This document shows positions 1 through 12,799 of a stretch of 64,000 bases of DNA, in pieces (within the stretch, counting starts at the first letter, position 1; every line of letters starts with the position of its first letter). Below the pieces are notes generated by a model. It had not been told where the DNA came from and did not search any database. It saw only the letters and a list, made by a program, of their open reading frames with translations. A program made the translations under genes and the position numbers. Location of the stretch: NCBI GenBank assembly GCA_009602725.1, contig WELB01000019.1:317059-381058 (forward strand), given 5' to 3'. The stretch comes from Spirogloea muscicola (Eukaryota; Streptophyta; Zygnematophyceae; Spirogloeales; Spirogloeaceae).

Positions 1-407
1 CGTGTGCAGGATACTGCGCAGGTTGCGGACGAGGGCGGCGGGGGCGACGACGCGGCCGGGGCTCCGCAGCACGGCGCCCACGTGCGCCTCCAGGGCGCAG
101 AAGGCGCAGAAGCCCGCCGCCTGGCCTGCCCGGCAGCAGCCGCGGCAAACGGCGGCTGGTTTGGTAAGCGGCGCCAAGCAGAAGTAGAGGAGGAAGGAGA
201 GAGTCAGGAGAAGTGGGCACTGTGAGAAAGAGAGAGAGAGAGAGGGAAGAGGGAGGGAGGCGCGCACGGGGATGCGGGGTGTGGGGTCTCACAGGCTGGG
301 CGGTGGGCGGCGGCCTGGAGGACGGCCGCAAGCGGCGGCGTGTACGTCAGGCACTGGAGCACGGAGTTGAGGAAGCAGGTGTTGCCCAGGTTGGCGAGCC
401 CCGCCCC
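1..407 (-). CDS. Ubiquitin-specific protease (USP/UBP family), partial
   Basis: Cysteine deubiquitinase of the USP family, which removes ubiquitin from proteins. Two exons are visible on the minus strand: 407-293 and 155 down to the window edge, joined in phase 1 across intron 292-156 (donor GTGAGA, acceptor CCAG). The first exon holds the catalytic Cys box, [16 protein letters not shown], followed by CLTYTPPLA. The second has CxxC-rich sequence ending [12 protein letters not shown] and continues with the usual start of the fingers/thumb region (VLRSPGRVV...). This order matches plant UBP15-19 and animal USP36/42-type enzymes. The His and Asp boxes lie beyond base 1. The 5' end is unresolved: the reading frame upstream of 407 stays open but has no clear ATG, and an acceptor (GTTGCGCAG) sits exactly at 408. 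Family assignment is firm; the subfamily is inferred. Confidence 0.85.
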
Positions 408-808
408 CTGCGCAACAGAGGCCCCCGCCGCTGTAAGCGGGCGCCGCTTGGGGTGGGCAGGGCGAGGAGTCTTAGGCCGCCGACGGTGGCGGCAGGAACG
501 GTGCGCCACAGGGTACGCATTGTGGCAGGAACAGCAAGTGGGCAGCACTGACCGGCGTCGCAGAGGAGGTGGGACGCGGGGAGGAAGGAGTGGCTGAGTG
601 GAGGTGAGGCGGGAGGGACTGAGGGAGACGGGGAGGGGGGGGGCAGGAGGAAGGAGGGTGGTGAAGCCGGGAGGGCGGGGAAGAGGGAGGGAGGAGGGAG
701 GGAGGAGGCAGGGAGGGCGCGGAGAAGAGAGAGAGAGGGAGAGGAGAGAGAGAGGAGGGAGGGGGAGGTGGGACCCACCACTCGCCGGACGCCCTGCGCG
801 CCGAGGCC
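408..808. other. Head-to-head intergenic region, purine-rich
   Basis: Lies between the minus-strand deubiquitinase and the plus-strand deoxyhypusine synthase, so it may hold both promoters and possibly the 5' exon of the deubiquitinase. From about 600 to 765 the plus strand is almost all G and A (GGGAGG and GAGAGAG runs). I see no conserved promoter motif. Confidence 0.4.
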
Positions 809-1467
809 ATGGCCGTCGCCGGCGGCGCCGCAGCCGGCGGCCTCCGCGGCGTCGCCCTGCNNNNNNNNNNNNNNNNNNNNNNNNNNNNNNNNNNNNNNNN
901 NNNNNNNNNNNNNNNNNNNNNNNNNNNNNNNNNNNNNNNNNNNNNNNNNNNNNNNNNNNNNNNNNNNNNNNNNNNNNNNNNNNNNNNNNNNNNNNNNNNN
1001 NNNNNNNNNNNNNNNNNNNNNNNNNNNNNNNNNNNNNNNNNNNNNNNNNNNNNNNNNNNNNNNNNNNNNNNNNNNNNNNNNNNNNNNNNNNNNNNNNNNN
1101 NNNNNNNNNNNNNNNNNNNNNNNNNNNNNNNNNNNNNNNNNNNNNNNNNNNNNNNNNNNNNNNNNNNNNNNNNNNNNNNNNNNNNNNNNNNNNNNNNNNN
1201 NNNNNNNNNNNNNNNNNNNNNNNNNNNNNNNNNNNNNNNNNNNNNNNNNNNNNNNNNNNNNNNNNNNNNNNNNNNNNNNNNNNNNNNNNNNNNNNNNNNN
1301 NNNNNNNNNNNNNNNNNNNNNCGGCGGAGCCGGTGGTGGCCCGCGGCTACGACTTCCCAGGGGGCGCCGTGGACTACGGCGCGCTCCTGGCGGCCATGGC
1401 GACCACGGGCTTCCAGGCCTCGCACCTCGCGCAGGCCGTCGCCGAGGTCGACCGCATGGTGCGCTCT

Positions 1468-1503
<36 letters not shown>

Positions 1504-3793
1504 TGCCGCCGCTGCTGCAATTCCCGCCGCGCTGCACTGCCAGCACCATTGCCAGGGCTTCGGGCCGCCGAAGCGGTGGTGATGACAACGTGAGGACAGA
1601 TCCCAGACGTCCAACTCCCAATCAACTAAGCCTTGCTCAAAGCCTTTAGTTTGACAATGAGAGCACACTTGAGCATTGGGGCTTGGGTGGCAAGCGATGC
1701 AGCTGGCGTGGCGGCTGGCGGACGAGCCGGTGGAGGTGGACGAGGAGGAGGAGCGGCGGGGGTCGGCTTACCGTGCCTCCACGGCGGCCAAGATCTTCCT
1801 CGGCTTCACGTCCAACCTCGTCTCCTCGGGCCTCCGCGAGACCATCCGCTTCCTCGTGCAGCACCGTCAGGTGTCCACCCATTGCCTGCTTGGCCTGCGG
1901 GATGAAGGGGTTTGTCTTTAAGTTGCATCATTCACAGTACAGCTCCTGCTGCCCTGCACACCTTCATTGCCGCCGCGCACAGCCAGCGGCGGCTGGCGTC
2001 GCCCTCAGCGTGAGTCTGACCAGCCGGCGTCTGCGCTTATCTGCCAGGTTCACGTGGTCGTGACGACGGCCGGTGGTGTGGAGGAGGACCTGATCAAGTG
2101 CCTGGCACCGACGTTCTTGGGCGACTTTGGCCTGCCTGGCGCTGCACTTCGTGCCAAAGGCCTTAATCGTATTGGCAACCTGCTGGTGCCCAACAACAAC
2201 TACTGCGCTTTTGAGGACTGGGTCATCCCCATCCTCGACCGCCTCCTGGTCGAGCAGCAGAACGAGGTCGCTCGATGCACTACCACTCCCCATGCCTGAC
2301 ACTCTTAGTGCCACTGGGGTGGCCTCACAATCCAGGGTCAATGGCTGGCTTGTTAGCATGCTCGTCTGCCACCTCTCTTCTTGCTATCGTGCTTCACAGA
2401 GGCGACATGTAAGCATACCTGCCAAGGGCCGTCGGAGAAGGTCGCTGCTTGGTGTCTCCGCTGCCAGTATCTGACCTGGTGCCTAGCCCTTTGGTCATCG
2501 GGTCGCAGGGGGTGCTATGGACACCGTCGAAGATCATTGCGAGGCTTGGGAAGGAGATCAACCACCCCGACTCCTTTCTATACTGGGCATACAAGGTGCC
2601 ACAGATTGTGGCATGTGCCCGCCTGCAGCTGATGTTCTTTCGAAGTGGAGCAACTAGCACCCTTGGTTTCAGCCTGTTGCGAGAAAAAGAGCTGGACGCT
2701 GTAGTCACAGGGGGCTGCAAAAGTTTGGTCACAGGTCAGTAACCTTATATTGGGTTCCATTTGCACGCATGATGGCAGAATGACATCCCTGTCTACTGCC
2801 CCGCTTTGACGGACGGATCTCTGGGAGACATGATCTACTTTCATTCCTACCGGAATCCAGGCCTTGTGATTGACATGGTGCAAGGTATCAGCACTGCCTC
2901 AACTTCAACTTGCTCGTGAGCTGCAAGGAGTTACTTGTGCTTGTTATGCATGCCTCACATTTGGAGGTGAGGGTCTGTGACTTAGGGTAAGGCTTCAGGA
3001 GTGACATACAGCAATGAGTAATAGCTTGATGCGGCCAAAAAACAATATCTTGAGTTATCATTTGCATTCGGAGAGCACAGGCATTGGCAGCAAGCTGACC
3101 CTGAGTGCCCTCCTGTGAAGATATCAGGGCGATGAACGGGGAGGCGGTGCATTGCAGCCCACGGAAGACGGGCATCATTGTGCTGGGCGGCGGCCTGGCC
3201 AAGCACCACATTTGCAATGCCAATATGATGCGCAATGGTGCCGACTTCGCCGTCTTCATCAACACCGCACAGGAGTTTGATGGGAGTGACTCTGGCGCCC
3301 GACCTGATGAGGCCGTCAGCTGGGGGAAAATCCGTGGTGACAATACGGCTGTCAAGGTAAGGGCAGAGCTCTGCATCTCCAGCTCCAACTTGCCTGCAGG
3401 TTGACTCAGCAACCTTGCCATTACACAGAAGCACATAGGAGTCATCAGATTTTGGCTGGAATATCATGTATTGACAGACGCTTCTCATTGACAAGCAAGA
3501 ACGTCACAATGGCAGAGCCACGCCCTTGCTGTGGCTGCACAGCTTGCCAGGGCATCACAGCTCTTTGCTGCGTCACTAGGCATCATCGTCAGCTTCATGT
3601 CAGATGTTGTTTCTAATAGTGTCACGGCATCTTGCTGCAGGTCCATTGTGATGCAACCATCGCTTTCCCCCTCCTTGTGGCTCAGACCTTTGCTAAGCAG
3701 GTTCAGAGGTGCTTAGACCAGAACAACAATGCAGAAGCTTCAGAAGCTAATGGATTACCCATCACTCACCATATGCACCTAAACAGACCATGA
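809..3793 (+). CDS. DHS: Deoxyhypusine synthase
   Basis: Transfers the aminobutyl group of spermidine to one lysine of translation factor eIF5A, the first step of hypusine formation, in the cytosol. Exons: 809?-gap, 1322-1458, 1703-1870, 2048-2266, 2509-2595, 2779-2884, 3121-3356, 3641-3793 (TGA 3791-3793). All phases join cleanly and give 367 residues from base 1324. Visible landmarks are VVARGYDF near the start, [28 protein letters not shown], the NAD-site strip [11 protein letters not shown], and the active-site block [13 protein letters not shown] with its catalytic lysine, followed by [19 protein letters not shown]. Length matches the family (about 370). The start lies in or just before the N gap; ATG 809 (MAVAGG...) is a candidate whose frame cannot be tested. 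Deoxyhypusine synthase is the only close match. Confidence 0.95.
861..1321. other. Assembly gap (461 N)
   Basis: A run of N inside the first coding region of deoxyhypusine synthase. The homology needs only about 10-30 residues before the first visible codon, so the true gap may be shorter than drawn. Its flanks are GCC/GGC rich. Confidence 0.95.
1468..1503. repeat. (GCC)n microsatellite in DHS intron 1
   Basis: About twelve uninterrupted GCC units directly after the donor at 1459. They fall in the intron, because exon 2 resumes the conserved protein at 1703. Confidence 0.85.
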
Positions 3794-4899
3794 CAGCCAC
3801 GGCTTCTCTGCTGTAAGGTAGCCATCTCCTCTTGGTGAGCATGGGCAATCTGCCTGAGTGGATCGAAGCAGCTGCTACCACCGAGCTTGAATATAGGCCA
3901 CAAAATTTTGTTGTCCCTTGCCTTCGGCCTTGCCCTCCGACATGGGAGCTCCGTTCTCATATGCCATATCTCCCTGGATGCATCACCAGCTTTATATGTG
4001 GTTAAGTACTTCCTCATGTGGTTTTCAAGCAACGATGAAAATGATTGGAGGGGTTTTGATAAAGGGAGGGGGACTTGGCAGGGGGCGTTGGCTGCGCGGC
4101 AGGGAGGGGGGTTTCTTTGACTCCAGAACGAAGCTTAACACGTTGAGACGTACACTGATATTGCACGTGTTCACACGAAGTCGTCCTCTGAATTGCTCTT
4201 TGCTGGACTAGTTGCTGCATGTCTTTTTGGAGACTGGCCCATCACCTGCAAGAAGTAAGCATCCAAGGGGAGCAGGTGTGAGTGCGTACTTCTTCTATAT
4301 TTGACGAAGATACATGTACTTCTGTGTTTAAAAACAAGAGGACTTGAAGAAGCAAATTCAAATGCTTCTGTCTTGATACTTTGCACGCACCACACTCTGT
4401 GGTGGACAAGTGCTTTCCTTCAATAGTTTTGGAGGTGTCCTAGGAAGCCTTTGCCTCTTGGTGACATCACCAGCTCTGCCTGCCCACGGTGTGCTCTGCA
4501 ATAGGAGAGCCAGTCGAGAAGGCGAAGCAAGAAGGCATGAGAGTAGCTCCTGCAATGGCAGGTGTTGAGGTGCAGAAGGATCACGTGTGACCTGCATGTT
4601 AGCAAAAGCCCGCAGCAGACATAATGATAAACAATATGTCTAAGGGCAATTGAAATTTACAAAGCGCAACTTTGAAGTCGTGTTCATTTCGGGCAGAGGC
4701 TTCCACTGCTCGTTGTGGGTAGTCTGGAGTCCGTCAACTTCGAGAGGCTTGTCGAGGACAAGCTGGTCGAGAATGACAAGCTGAATGAGCAGCGAGAATG
4801 TACGAGGAATTAGTCAGTGTAAAGCTTGTGCACAACAAGCTTATGCAAAGAATGTTCATTGTATTGGTGAGCAATCAAAACTTTGGACTCTAGTCTGAT
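3794..4899. other. Intergenic region between convergent genes
   Basis: Separates the 3' ends of deoxyhypusine synthase (+) and FANCJ (-) and should hold both 3' UTRs. At 4720-4815 the plus strand stays open with a charged, repetitive stretch (LVEDKLVENDKL) ending at TAG, but it has no start, splice context or recognised homology. Confidence 0.4.
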
Positions 4900-7800
4900 C
4901 TAATACAAGCATGTAGAACAAGGGGATGGCATGTGAAGCACCTTGTCGAGTAAGTGCTGATTTTGCATGTCAGCTGCAAGTACATGAGCGCCAACAAAGT
5001 TGTTGCAACGCCTACAGCAGACTGACGACCACACACAGCCATCCTCCACGACCCATGAGCCAGAGCTTTTCTTGTCAGCAACTCCCAGAGCACAGGCCTT
5101 CTCCAAATAAAGCACTCGAGTAAGATCTGTACTGACGTCAGAAGGGCAGCAAACCCTTTCATGCGAAGTTGTAGCATTGCCAGGGTAGCTCTCTCTTGCC
5201 AGCCTAGTGATGAAGACCTTGCACAACGTGATCCAATCTGGAGCATCGATTGCACTGCCCATGCTCTTTACCAAGGCTATCAGATTGCTGCAATGCCTGC
5301 AGGTAAGAGCTCTTCCTGCTTGACAGTCTTGACTGGATCGTTCCTGTGGATGGTTGGCCACAGCAACTGCTCCTGAGTGAGGAGATCTAATGAGCTTCTC
5401 GCAGTCTTCCTGCCAAGTGAGTATTTGAGATGACCCATCCTCTTGATCAACCTTCTTGGAAGCCATTGCCTGTCCATCAGCTCCTAGAGGGCTTGAAGTC
5501 TTCTCTTGCGAAAAAGGTACTGCCAAAGATTGCATGGGAGGGTGTGTCGCTTGTGTATTGCTTTGACTATTTTTTTGGCCTGGCTGGTCCCAGGCAGGGT
5601 CTTCAAGGCATGCTTGGAGAAGCTCGTCGAGGTCGTCGTCCCTCAGGAGAAGACTTTGTTCAGCACTCGATGCTGATGGACACAGGGACACCTGCTGACA
5701 TGGCACAGCTGTCTCGACGCAAAGTTTCTCTGCACAATGAACACCAGCATGTCGCACTGATCTTATTGCGGCTGCCAGCTTGCTTGCCGCTTGACAAGAA
5801 TCTATTGCCACCTTCGTATGTATCTCTGCGAACTGCTTCCCCAGCAAAGGTTCACACTTGGAGTCTGTATCGGTCCTTGACAGCTTGCAAGACGACGGGT
5901 TGAGCACGTTCTGCACGTCAACAAGAGGTAACCTGCAGATGGAAAAGTCCCTTGTCAATGTGCTAGTCCAGATAAACGGGCAAGCACTTCAGGTTCCTTA
6001 GTAGACGGTGCTCCTTGCATGTTGTAGCTGTCCTAGTATTCATCACCTTCTGATGTTGCCAAGAAGTGGCTTTGCTGCATTGCTTTCTTTCTCCTCCTTG
6101 AGCACAGGAGGAGCCGATTGTGTGAAGATGGGGAACATTCGTGGCTCGCCCAGCGGCAGTGTAAGTGCTTTGCAATTGGCACGAGGGGAGTCCTGGCAAA
6201 TGGGACAAAACTATTTGTGCCGTAAGAATGGCAACATTGTGCATCGCATCATGAGGTGATGCAATGTCAGGTGGCTTAATATGAATCATCACAATTGCTG
6301 TGCTAAGCTACATGATAAGCAATCCTGTTCTTGATGGCATGCACATGTCCAGAGGTAATTGAGAGCAGATGCTCCTGTCCAGGTACTGATTGTTAAGTGC
6401 TATGTACTAAAAGGATATATAGTCTGCTGACCTCCAACTTGGCAAAAAAGTCGGCAAGATGCTGCAAAGAAGCCTCATAATTGCTGTGATGTTGGACTGA
6501 GTTTCGCAGCCACCTGGAGAGATTGTTCACGTGTTCCTGCTTTTTGAATCGCTCATCTGTATATGCACGAAAGCAAGTAGCTTATGTAAGAGTGGAGCAA
6601 GACGCATATGCTGGTCAAGCTCTGGTCACTGAAGGAGTTGCAACAATTTCATGCACATGTGACAATACAGAGCTCTGAGAAATTGACGAAGCTAAAGTAC
6701 CTAGAAGAAGGATGGCCCCGTAGTCATTGCGATGTCGAATGCAGCGGCCTACAGAGTGCGACGAAGATAATCAGAGCACTCAAAAGCGTGGAATGGCTGC
6801 CTGCTCGATCTTGATGTCCAGATAAAATCGACAACGGTTGTCGTCTTTGATGATCCTTAGCACACACCAGCTGAAGGCAGCTGGTAAAAGAAATTACCAA
6901 TGGCCTGATTGATTGCTCGGAATGCTTGCTGGCGGTACCACTCATCCCCACTCAGGAGCGGCCTTGATTTGCAATTTTCATCATTGTAACGCTTTTTCAA
7001 GTTCACCTCAGGGTCTTTGCTGTGCACAGGAGAAAATGTTATCCAGTCAACAGCAGACAGTCCATACAGAGAGATGTGACAAGCTGCTATAGAGTATAAA
7101 CAGCTATACATGTATTATCACCAGGCAGTCGCTGTCAAGATTGATCCTGCAACTTACACATTGGGGTATGGGATGCCTACTACTATCTGCCTTCCAAGCG
7201 TCAAGGTAAGTGGCAGCTTGTATTTGAAAGTCAGTGCAAGTGAAAACAACAAGTGCAATGGTGTGGCGAAGCAGGACAATATGACCTCTCGAAAGTTGGC
7301 AATGTGCAAACAATCAATTGATACAGAATACCAGTCATAGTGGGTGCTCAAGTTTCAAGGATACAACTGCTCTTGCATTCGCATCTGCAAAGTCGATACC
7401 TTCAGAGACCTTCAATGTCAAAGAACATGCAGTGTTGGCATCCTTGCAAAGGTCTCACAGCCAAACAATGTTACATGCATACCTTGTGCACCTGCCTCAA
7501 TGTATCTGCAAATCCCTACACGAGCATCAAGCAGACAGCATGCTCCATGCGTTCTACAACCAACCTTGCCCCTGCAGACTGCCAAGAAGATGGCCCCTGA
7601 GGAACCAGGTCCCTTTGTTGCTTTGCAAGCTGGCTTGCGATGGATAGGTAGCTTCTGACGACCTTTCTTGGCAAGTCTGCTGCTCTGATGGCGGGCCTGA
7701 ATGGCAACGTAATAACGTTGCAATTCCTTCTCAAACTCCTCATCATTTCCCCGCGGCTCTGCTCCCCATTTGAGTCGAGGACCACAGTGTGGTTGGTAGC

Positions 7801-10800
7801 AGTGAGTGCTTTGATATCAGTCACATCAATAGAGCACTGCAACATGAGAAATAGAAGAAGAGCATGCACAGCTCACATACAGTAGTTTCCTGACCTCTGA
7901 AGAGTGGCTTCTTCGCATTGATGCGGCTCCACTGGCCTGTGGTGTGCCAACGGACGCAAAGCTTGTCCAGGAGCTTGTAGCTCGTGAAGAAGACGAGCAG
8001 CCCATCTGGGACAATGCTACTGCAGTCCTCCAGGAGCTTCCCTAACGAGTCCTGTAATCAGCGAATTGCATATCTACGTCTCATGAAACCTAAAGCTGAG
8101 GCCTCCAGAGACAGCTATCCTGTCAGTCAGACATTATAGAGATTAATACTTTGAGGTTGTTTGACGAGACCCACTTCTTATATTAAGAGCAGAAGACGTC
8201 ATTCCCACCTGGAAGCTCAGTGAGTCTGCATGCTTATATGTGGAATTAAGTGCAACATTTTGAGGGCCAGTAGAAAGTGCTCCAGCCCAGACCTGCACAC
8301 AAATACAGAACACCCGGTCAAAGTCAGAGTAGGGTGCTTCGCTTTTGCCCTTGACTCTGTAATTGACTTGTCGTCCAAGGTGCTGCCTTAGACTCAAACA
8401 CTCAAGCCTGCTCACATGGTCAGGTCTTGCTATTTCAGTCAGAGCTCAATACACAGAGCAGGCATTGTATTGGTAAGTGACTGACTTGCTTAGCAATATC
8501 AACAACGTGGCAACCCTCCATCCGGGTCGCAATTTCAATGCCTAATTCCGTTGCAAAGGAGTCCAGGGGGGAAAGCGTGCTGATGGATTCCATATGTTGA
8601 CAATTAGTAGAGTACCACCTTTCGATGCAGACATGCATGTAAAGACATGCAGAGAATTGTCACAATGCTAAGCAGCTCATGCTTAGCATTAAATGCCTGC
8701 ATGCTGTTTCCTCTGCACAATGCCCTATAAGTCAATTGACTTGAATAAATTTACCCTGATGTGAGGATGATGCTTCGCGAGAGTTTTGCAAGCTCGTCAA
8801 AAGCGACGGCTGGATTTAAACACCAAAGGTTGAAAGTAACTTTTGACATTCCTGCATCTGTCTCCTCACAGGCGACGTCAACTACTTATTATTAAGGATG
8901 AGGCAGACAGTTAGACTATCCTCTGAGTTCTAACAACATACAATTTTCTCTGAAAGAGACATTGCATGTATGTGCCTTGTGATAACCACATCATGTCACA
9001 TGCAGCTCAGTTGATGCGTAAGCACAGGAACAACATCTGAAGTTGATCTGCACCTTGGTTGAAAATCTTTTGCACTACAAGGCGAAAGTCGCGCAGCCTC
9101 TCTTTGTTTTCGTCGAGGAGAAAGGTCAAGCTTGTGAACAGACCTGAGCAAGCAACAATCTGTTTCTTAGCATTGTGCGGGAAACAGATATCACAAAGCA
9201 TATTTCTTGGAGCACAACAGACGACTACCCTCTCTGCAACATACAGTAAATTGAAAGAGAGATTTCGTCCCCCCACCATGTGATTATGCTTATTGCAGCA
9301 GATTGTGAGGTAATCTGCTAAACAATTGCCTAGATGAGTAAAGGGGTCAAATATGACCTTCCAATGTTGCTGCAGTGAGGCCATTCAATTGTTGCGTTTT
9401 TGGATCAGCCTCTGTGGCAGCTGAAACAGCCTGTCAAACAGGCAATGCGAAGGCGAGATGGTTAAGTACAGCTCTTGAATGTAGTGGCTATTGCTATGAC
9501 GCATTCATGGTAACAGATTGAGCAGTGTAATCTCCTTCTCAAAGAGCTTGCACTGTAATTTCATCAGCCCACCTTCTTTGCACACTCTCGAAGGACATTG
9601 GAGACGCTTCGGTTGAGGCCAGCCAATGCCAGCTCCTGAATGATGTCATCTCCAACAGAGCTACAGCATGTCAAAGTATCTCCATCTCTGGTCACTTCGT
9701 GGATATGAGTCTGGTGCATGCTTTTCATTGCAGAAAGGGAGGCTGTTAGGTCTTCCAGTTGACTCACACAGAAAACCCTCTGTCATTTTCTATCGGCACC
9801 AGCTTATGTGCTCGGCTCCTCAGCCAGGCAATCATTTCCTGCCATGCATGCATTAGGTACGGGCTGTATAGTGAGAGGCTGTGCTTCCAAATTTACCGTC
9901 ATGAATTCTGGGAACTGTGATATCGCTCTGATGACATATATGAGTTCGAAATGTGATTTCACCCTGATGATTTTTTTGAGTATGAACAGTCTGCCCTCCA
10001 TAGGCTCTTGCAAAGAGCGACCTGACATGCTATCACTGCACCTGCATCATCTCTGCAAGCGGCTGATATATGTCTGGCGCAAGTCCTGTGAGTACCATGC
10101 GCTCCAAATCAGCGCCCAGATCTGTGACACTCAGCATCACGAGTGAGAGTCCTGACAGGCGAGAGGGATGGCTCAGCTTTCCCCTGAGATTCTGGAGGAC
10201 CCCCCTTGCAGGCTTGTGCAGCATGCCGCTGTTACTCACCAGTCAGTAGGCCCAAGTCAACAGCGAAGCTGGCAGCTTCTCGAGCAACGTCCTCAATATT
10301 GCTGTCATGCAGCAATCAAGCACCTCGTCAGCAATGACACCCGAAACACCTAAACTTATATTTAGGCTGCTGGATACCTGGATTTACTGATCCAGGTTGT
10401 TGACCCCGAAAGACTTTTTAGTGCTTACTGTGCTTCATCTATGATCACAACTGCACCAGTCAGATTGATTTCCATTGCCCTTCTTATGACCGGATCCACC
10501 AGGTAATTGTAGGGGCAGAGCACAAGCTCGGCATCAGAAGCCATTGCTCGTGCTGCATAATAGGCACAACCTGGCAAGTAAGAAAGTCTTGATAAGTCGT
10601 TTGCCGAGAGACACAGTGAAATAGAGAGTTGAGACAAATCGCAGAAGTGTAACGCTGCTGGCTTACTGCATGCCTTCTGTTGGGGCAGAAGGTCTACCCT
10701 TCTGCAGTACCTTTTACACTCTGGCCAAGTGCGACAAGGTCCTCAATGTCGTGTATTGAAGCTGTACCGCCTGGCCGCAGGGATGCATGACCTTTGACCT

Positions 10801-12251
10801 TGTGCATGTTCCTAGAGCACTTTGTGAAGGGTCAGGCACCAAGCTAGAGACTCAACACCAAGCTACACAGTACCAAGTGTGACAAGCACGTTTCAACTTC
10901 TCTCACATATACCTCTTGGGCAAGAGTTCGGGATATCAGAGCTATTTATTATGTCCAGGCAGAGAAACGATACAAGAGATGTTGATGTGGGCAGCCAGTA
11001 TGACAACCTGAAATAGGAGCAGCCTTTGCTGGTGTCTTTGATGAGCATTTTGCTGGACACCAGTGCACAGGCAAAACAGTCAGGTAAAGAGCTGGTCATT
11101 CTCCAGGGCAAGTGGTGCACTACCTTCTATGTGCTCATGTTGCAAACAAATGAGGATGCTCCTGCAGCTCATGATTTCTTTGACCAGAGCAGAACCTGCA
11201 GTATCATGACATGTTGCACTTATGATGACCTGGTCTAAACAGCGTGCCTGCCAGTGCTCCGTAAACTCTGGGGCTCACCATTCCTGATCTACTGCCTGCT
11301 TCTTGAGGACCGCCTTATTTGTGCAATAGTGCTTGCGAGCAGCCTGCGCAAGAATTGTAAGACAAAATTAAAGTGAACGTATGAGTCCACAATGCCATTG
11401 CAGCTATTGCAAAAGCCCGTACAATCTGCCCTATGCAAGTTTCAAAGTGAGGCTCAGAGTACATTGAAGAGCCAAGCTTACAAGGATTGCCATGGCAACT
11501 TTGTAGCCACTTTTGTGCAGCTCCCGTACAACCTGAGAAATCTGAGAGTGTGTCCTCCTGTTGCAATACGAGCAGCGTGCCTTAATTCGAGCAAGTCAGA
11601 GAAGTCCAAGGCACCTCCCGAGAAACTTTGACCTTCAGTAGCTAAGTCAGTCTGACCTCAAAATGTTGCTAACATAGTTACAAAGGCCCTTGAATTAGCA
11701 AAGGGCCTTGACTCATACGTGCCATAGAAGATCTTCGGGATGCACGGCTTTTCCTTCTCCGCCTCCTTCACTTCAGGAGCAGTATGTGCCTCAGCTGCCA
11801 CACCTGCAGCACCTCAGCCAAGCACCATACATGTGAGCCTTTGCCAGATGTTAGCTGCTTCAAGTCATCCTGAGCGACAGCCAGCCTGCTGACCCGGGTC
11901 TGGCGTCCCTCGAAGGAAGCCCCCTTCGCCATGGTACTCGCCGGAGCTGGCTGCTTCTTTCCGCACCGTCCATAGCTTGTTATCCCTGTAGTGCTGCTGC
12001 CAGGCAAGTGCCGCGCAGAGGAGCGCCAGGGTCTTCCCCGAGCCAGTGGGGGCTTCCAGGAGGGCATTCGCGTGGCCCTGCAGCCTGCTGCTGTCCAAGG
12101 TCGTGAGGACCTTGCCGATGAAGGCCAGCTGCGTGCCGTAGGGCTTGTAGGGGAAGCGGACCTTGAATCCAGCGACGGCATACTCGTCTGCCTTCTTGCC
12201 CTCGCACAGCTTGCTGGCCACTGCCGGACCAGGACGTGGCCCTCCTTCCAT
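4900..12251 (-). CDS. FANCJ: FANCJ/BRIP1-type DNA helicase
   Basis: Superfamily 2 iron-sulfur DNA helicase acting in crosslink repair and G-quadruplex unwinding in the nucleus. ATG 12251; 25 exons: 12251-11894, 11803-11719, 11557-11482, 11343-11279, 11052-11008, 10811-10711, 10570-10429, 10301-10240, 10151-10042, 9838-9768, 9687-9573, 9430-9358, 9143-9054, 8851-8755, 8579-8486, 8292-8209, 8051-7895, 7758-7565, 7409-7365, 7186-7158, 7019-6898, 6748-6701, 6556-6432, 6192-6047, 5932-4900. All phases agree, giving 1188 residues (human 1249). Seen in order: [14 protein letters not shown] (Q motif), EAPTGSGKT (Walker A), RTHSQ, four Fe-S cysteines (HYC, EC, GC, GCAYY), a DEAH box split by an intron, [26 protein letters not shown] and [15 protein letters not shown] (motif VI). 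The long last exon is less conserved and carries CRHC and CRRC pairs. The exon 2 acceptor could also be at 11812. Confidence 0.93.
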
Positions 12252-12799
12252 CTGAACCGCGGGGCTTGGAGCCGCATGGCCTTCAGCTGAACATCTTCAC
12301 AACTGTGACATCCTGGCCGCCGCCTCCCTCACTGATCAACATATGCGTCGGCGCTCTTGGTCTGTGCAGCAGCCCCGGCTGCGGCGCCAACATTGTGATC
12401 TAGCCAGCTGATCTGACCATCTAGTCGACCTCCGAGCACGACCCTTAGCTCCGCGACACCTCCTGCCGGGCAGAATTGGGCGCGCGACAGCTCGGCCTTG
12501 CCCCCCCAGCCGCCACCGCCGCTGACGTCGCGCTCTCACTCAGGCGCACGGCGGCGCGCGCGCGGCGGGCGGAGGGGCCTCGGCAGTGGCGGAGGAGCCA
12601 GGCAGGCCTGGCGACGCAGCGCGGCGCGAGGGACGCGGCTGGATCCGCGGCGGCAAGTACGGCGGGTGGCGGGGGGGCCGACCGGGCCCCGTTTTCAAAC
12701 ACCTGTACTGGCCCGCCGCCAGCCCGCCTCTTTCGGCCTTCGATTTTTTCAAATACACGAAATTCTTCCGGCGCGCAGGCGGGCCAAAGATTACAGATA
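12252..12799. other. FANCJ upstream region
   Basis: Sequence upstream of the FANCJ start, very GC-rich from 12480 to 12720. Several frames stay open by composition; none has recognisable coding content. The motif AAATACACGAAATTCTTC at about 12750, shared with other repeat copies in the window, marks the approach to the repeat fragment. Confidence 0.4.

Noticed and set aside
4720-4815. Charged repeat peptide LVEDKLVENDKL ending at TAG
   Set aside because: No start, no splice signals and no homology; too short to distinguish from chance.
6800-6870. Minus-strand segment reading [14 protein letters not shown], a candidate for the FANCJ motif VI exon
   Set aside because: The true exon is 6748-6701 ([16 protein letters not shown]), which joins in phase with both neighbours; the other segment has no usable splice sites.
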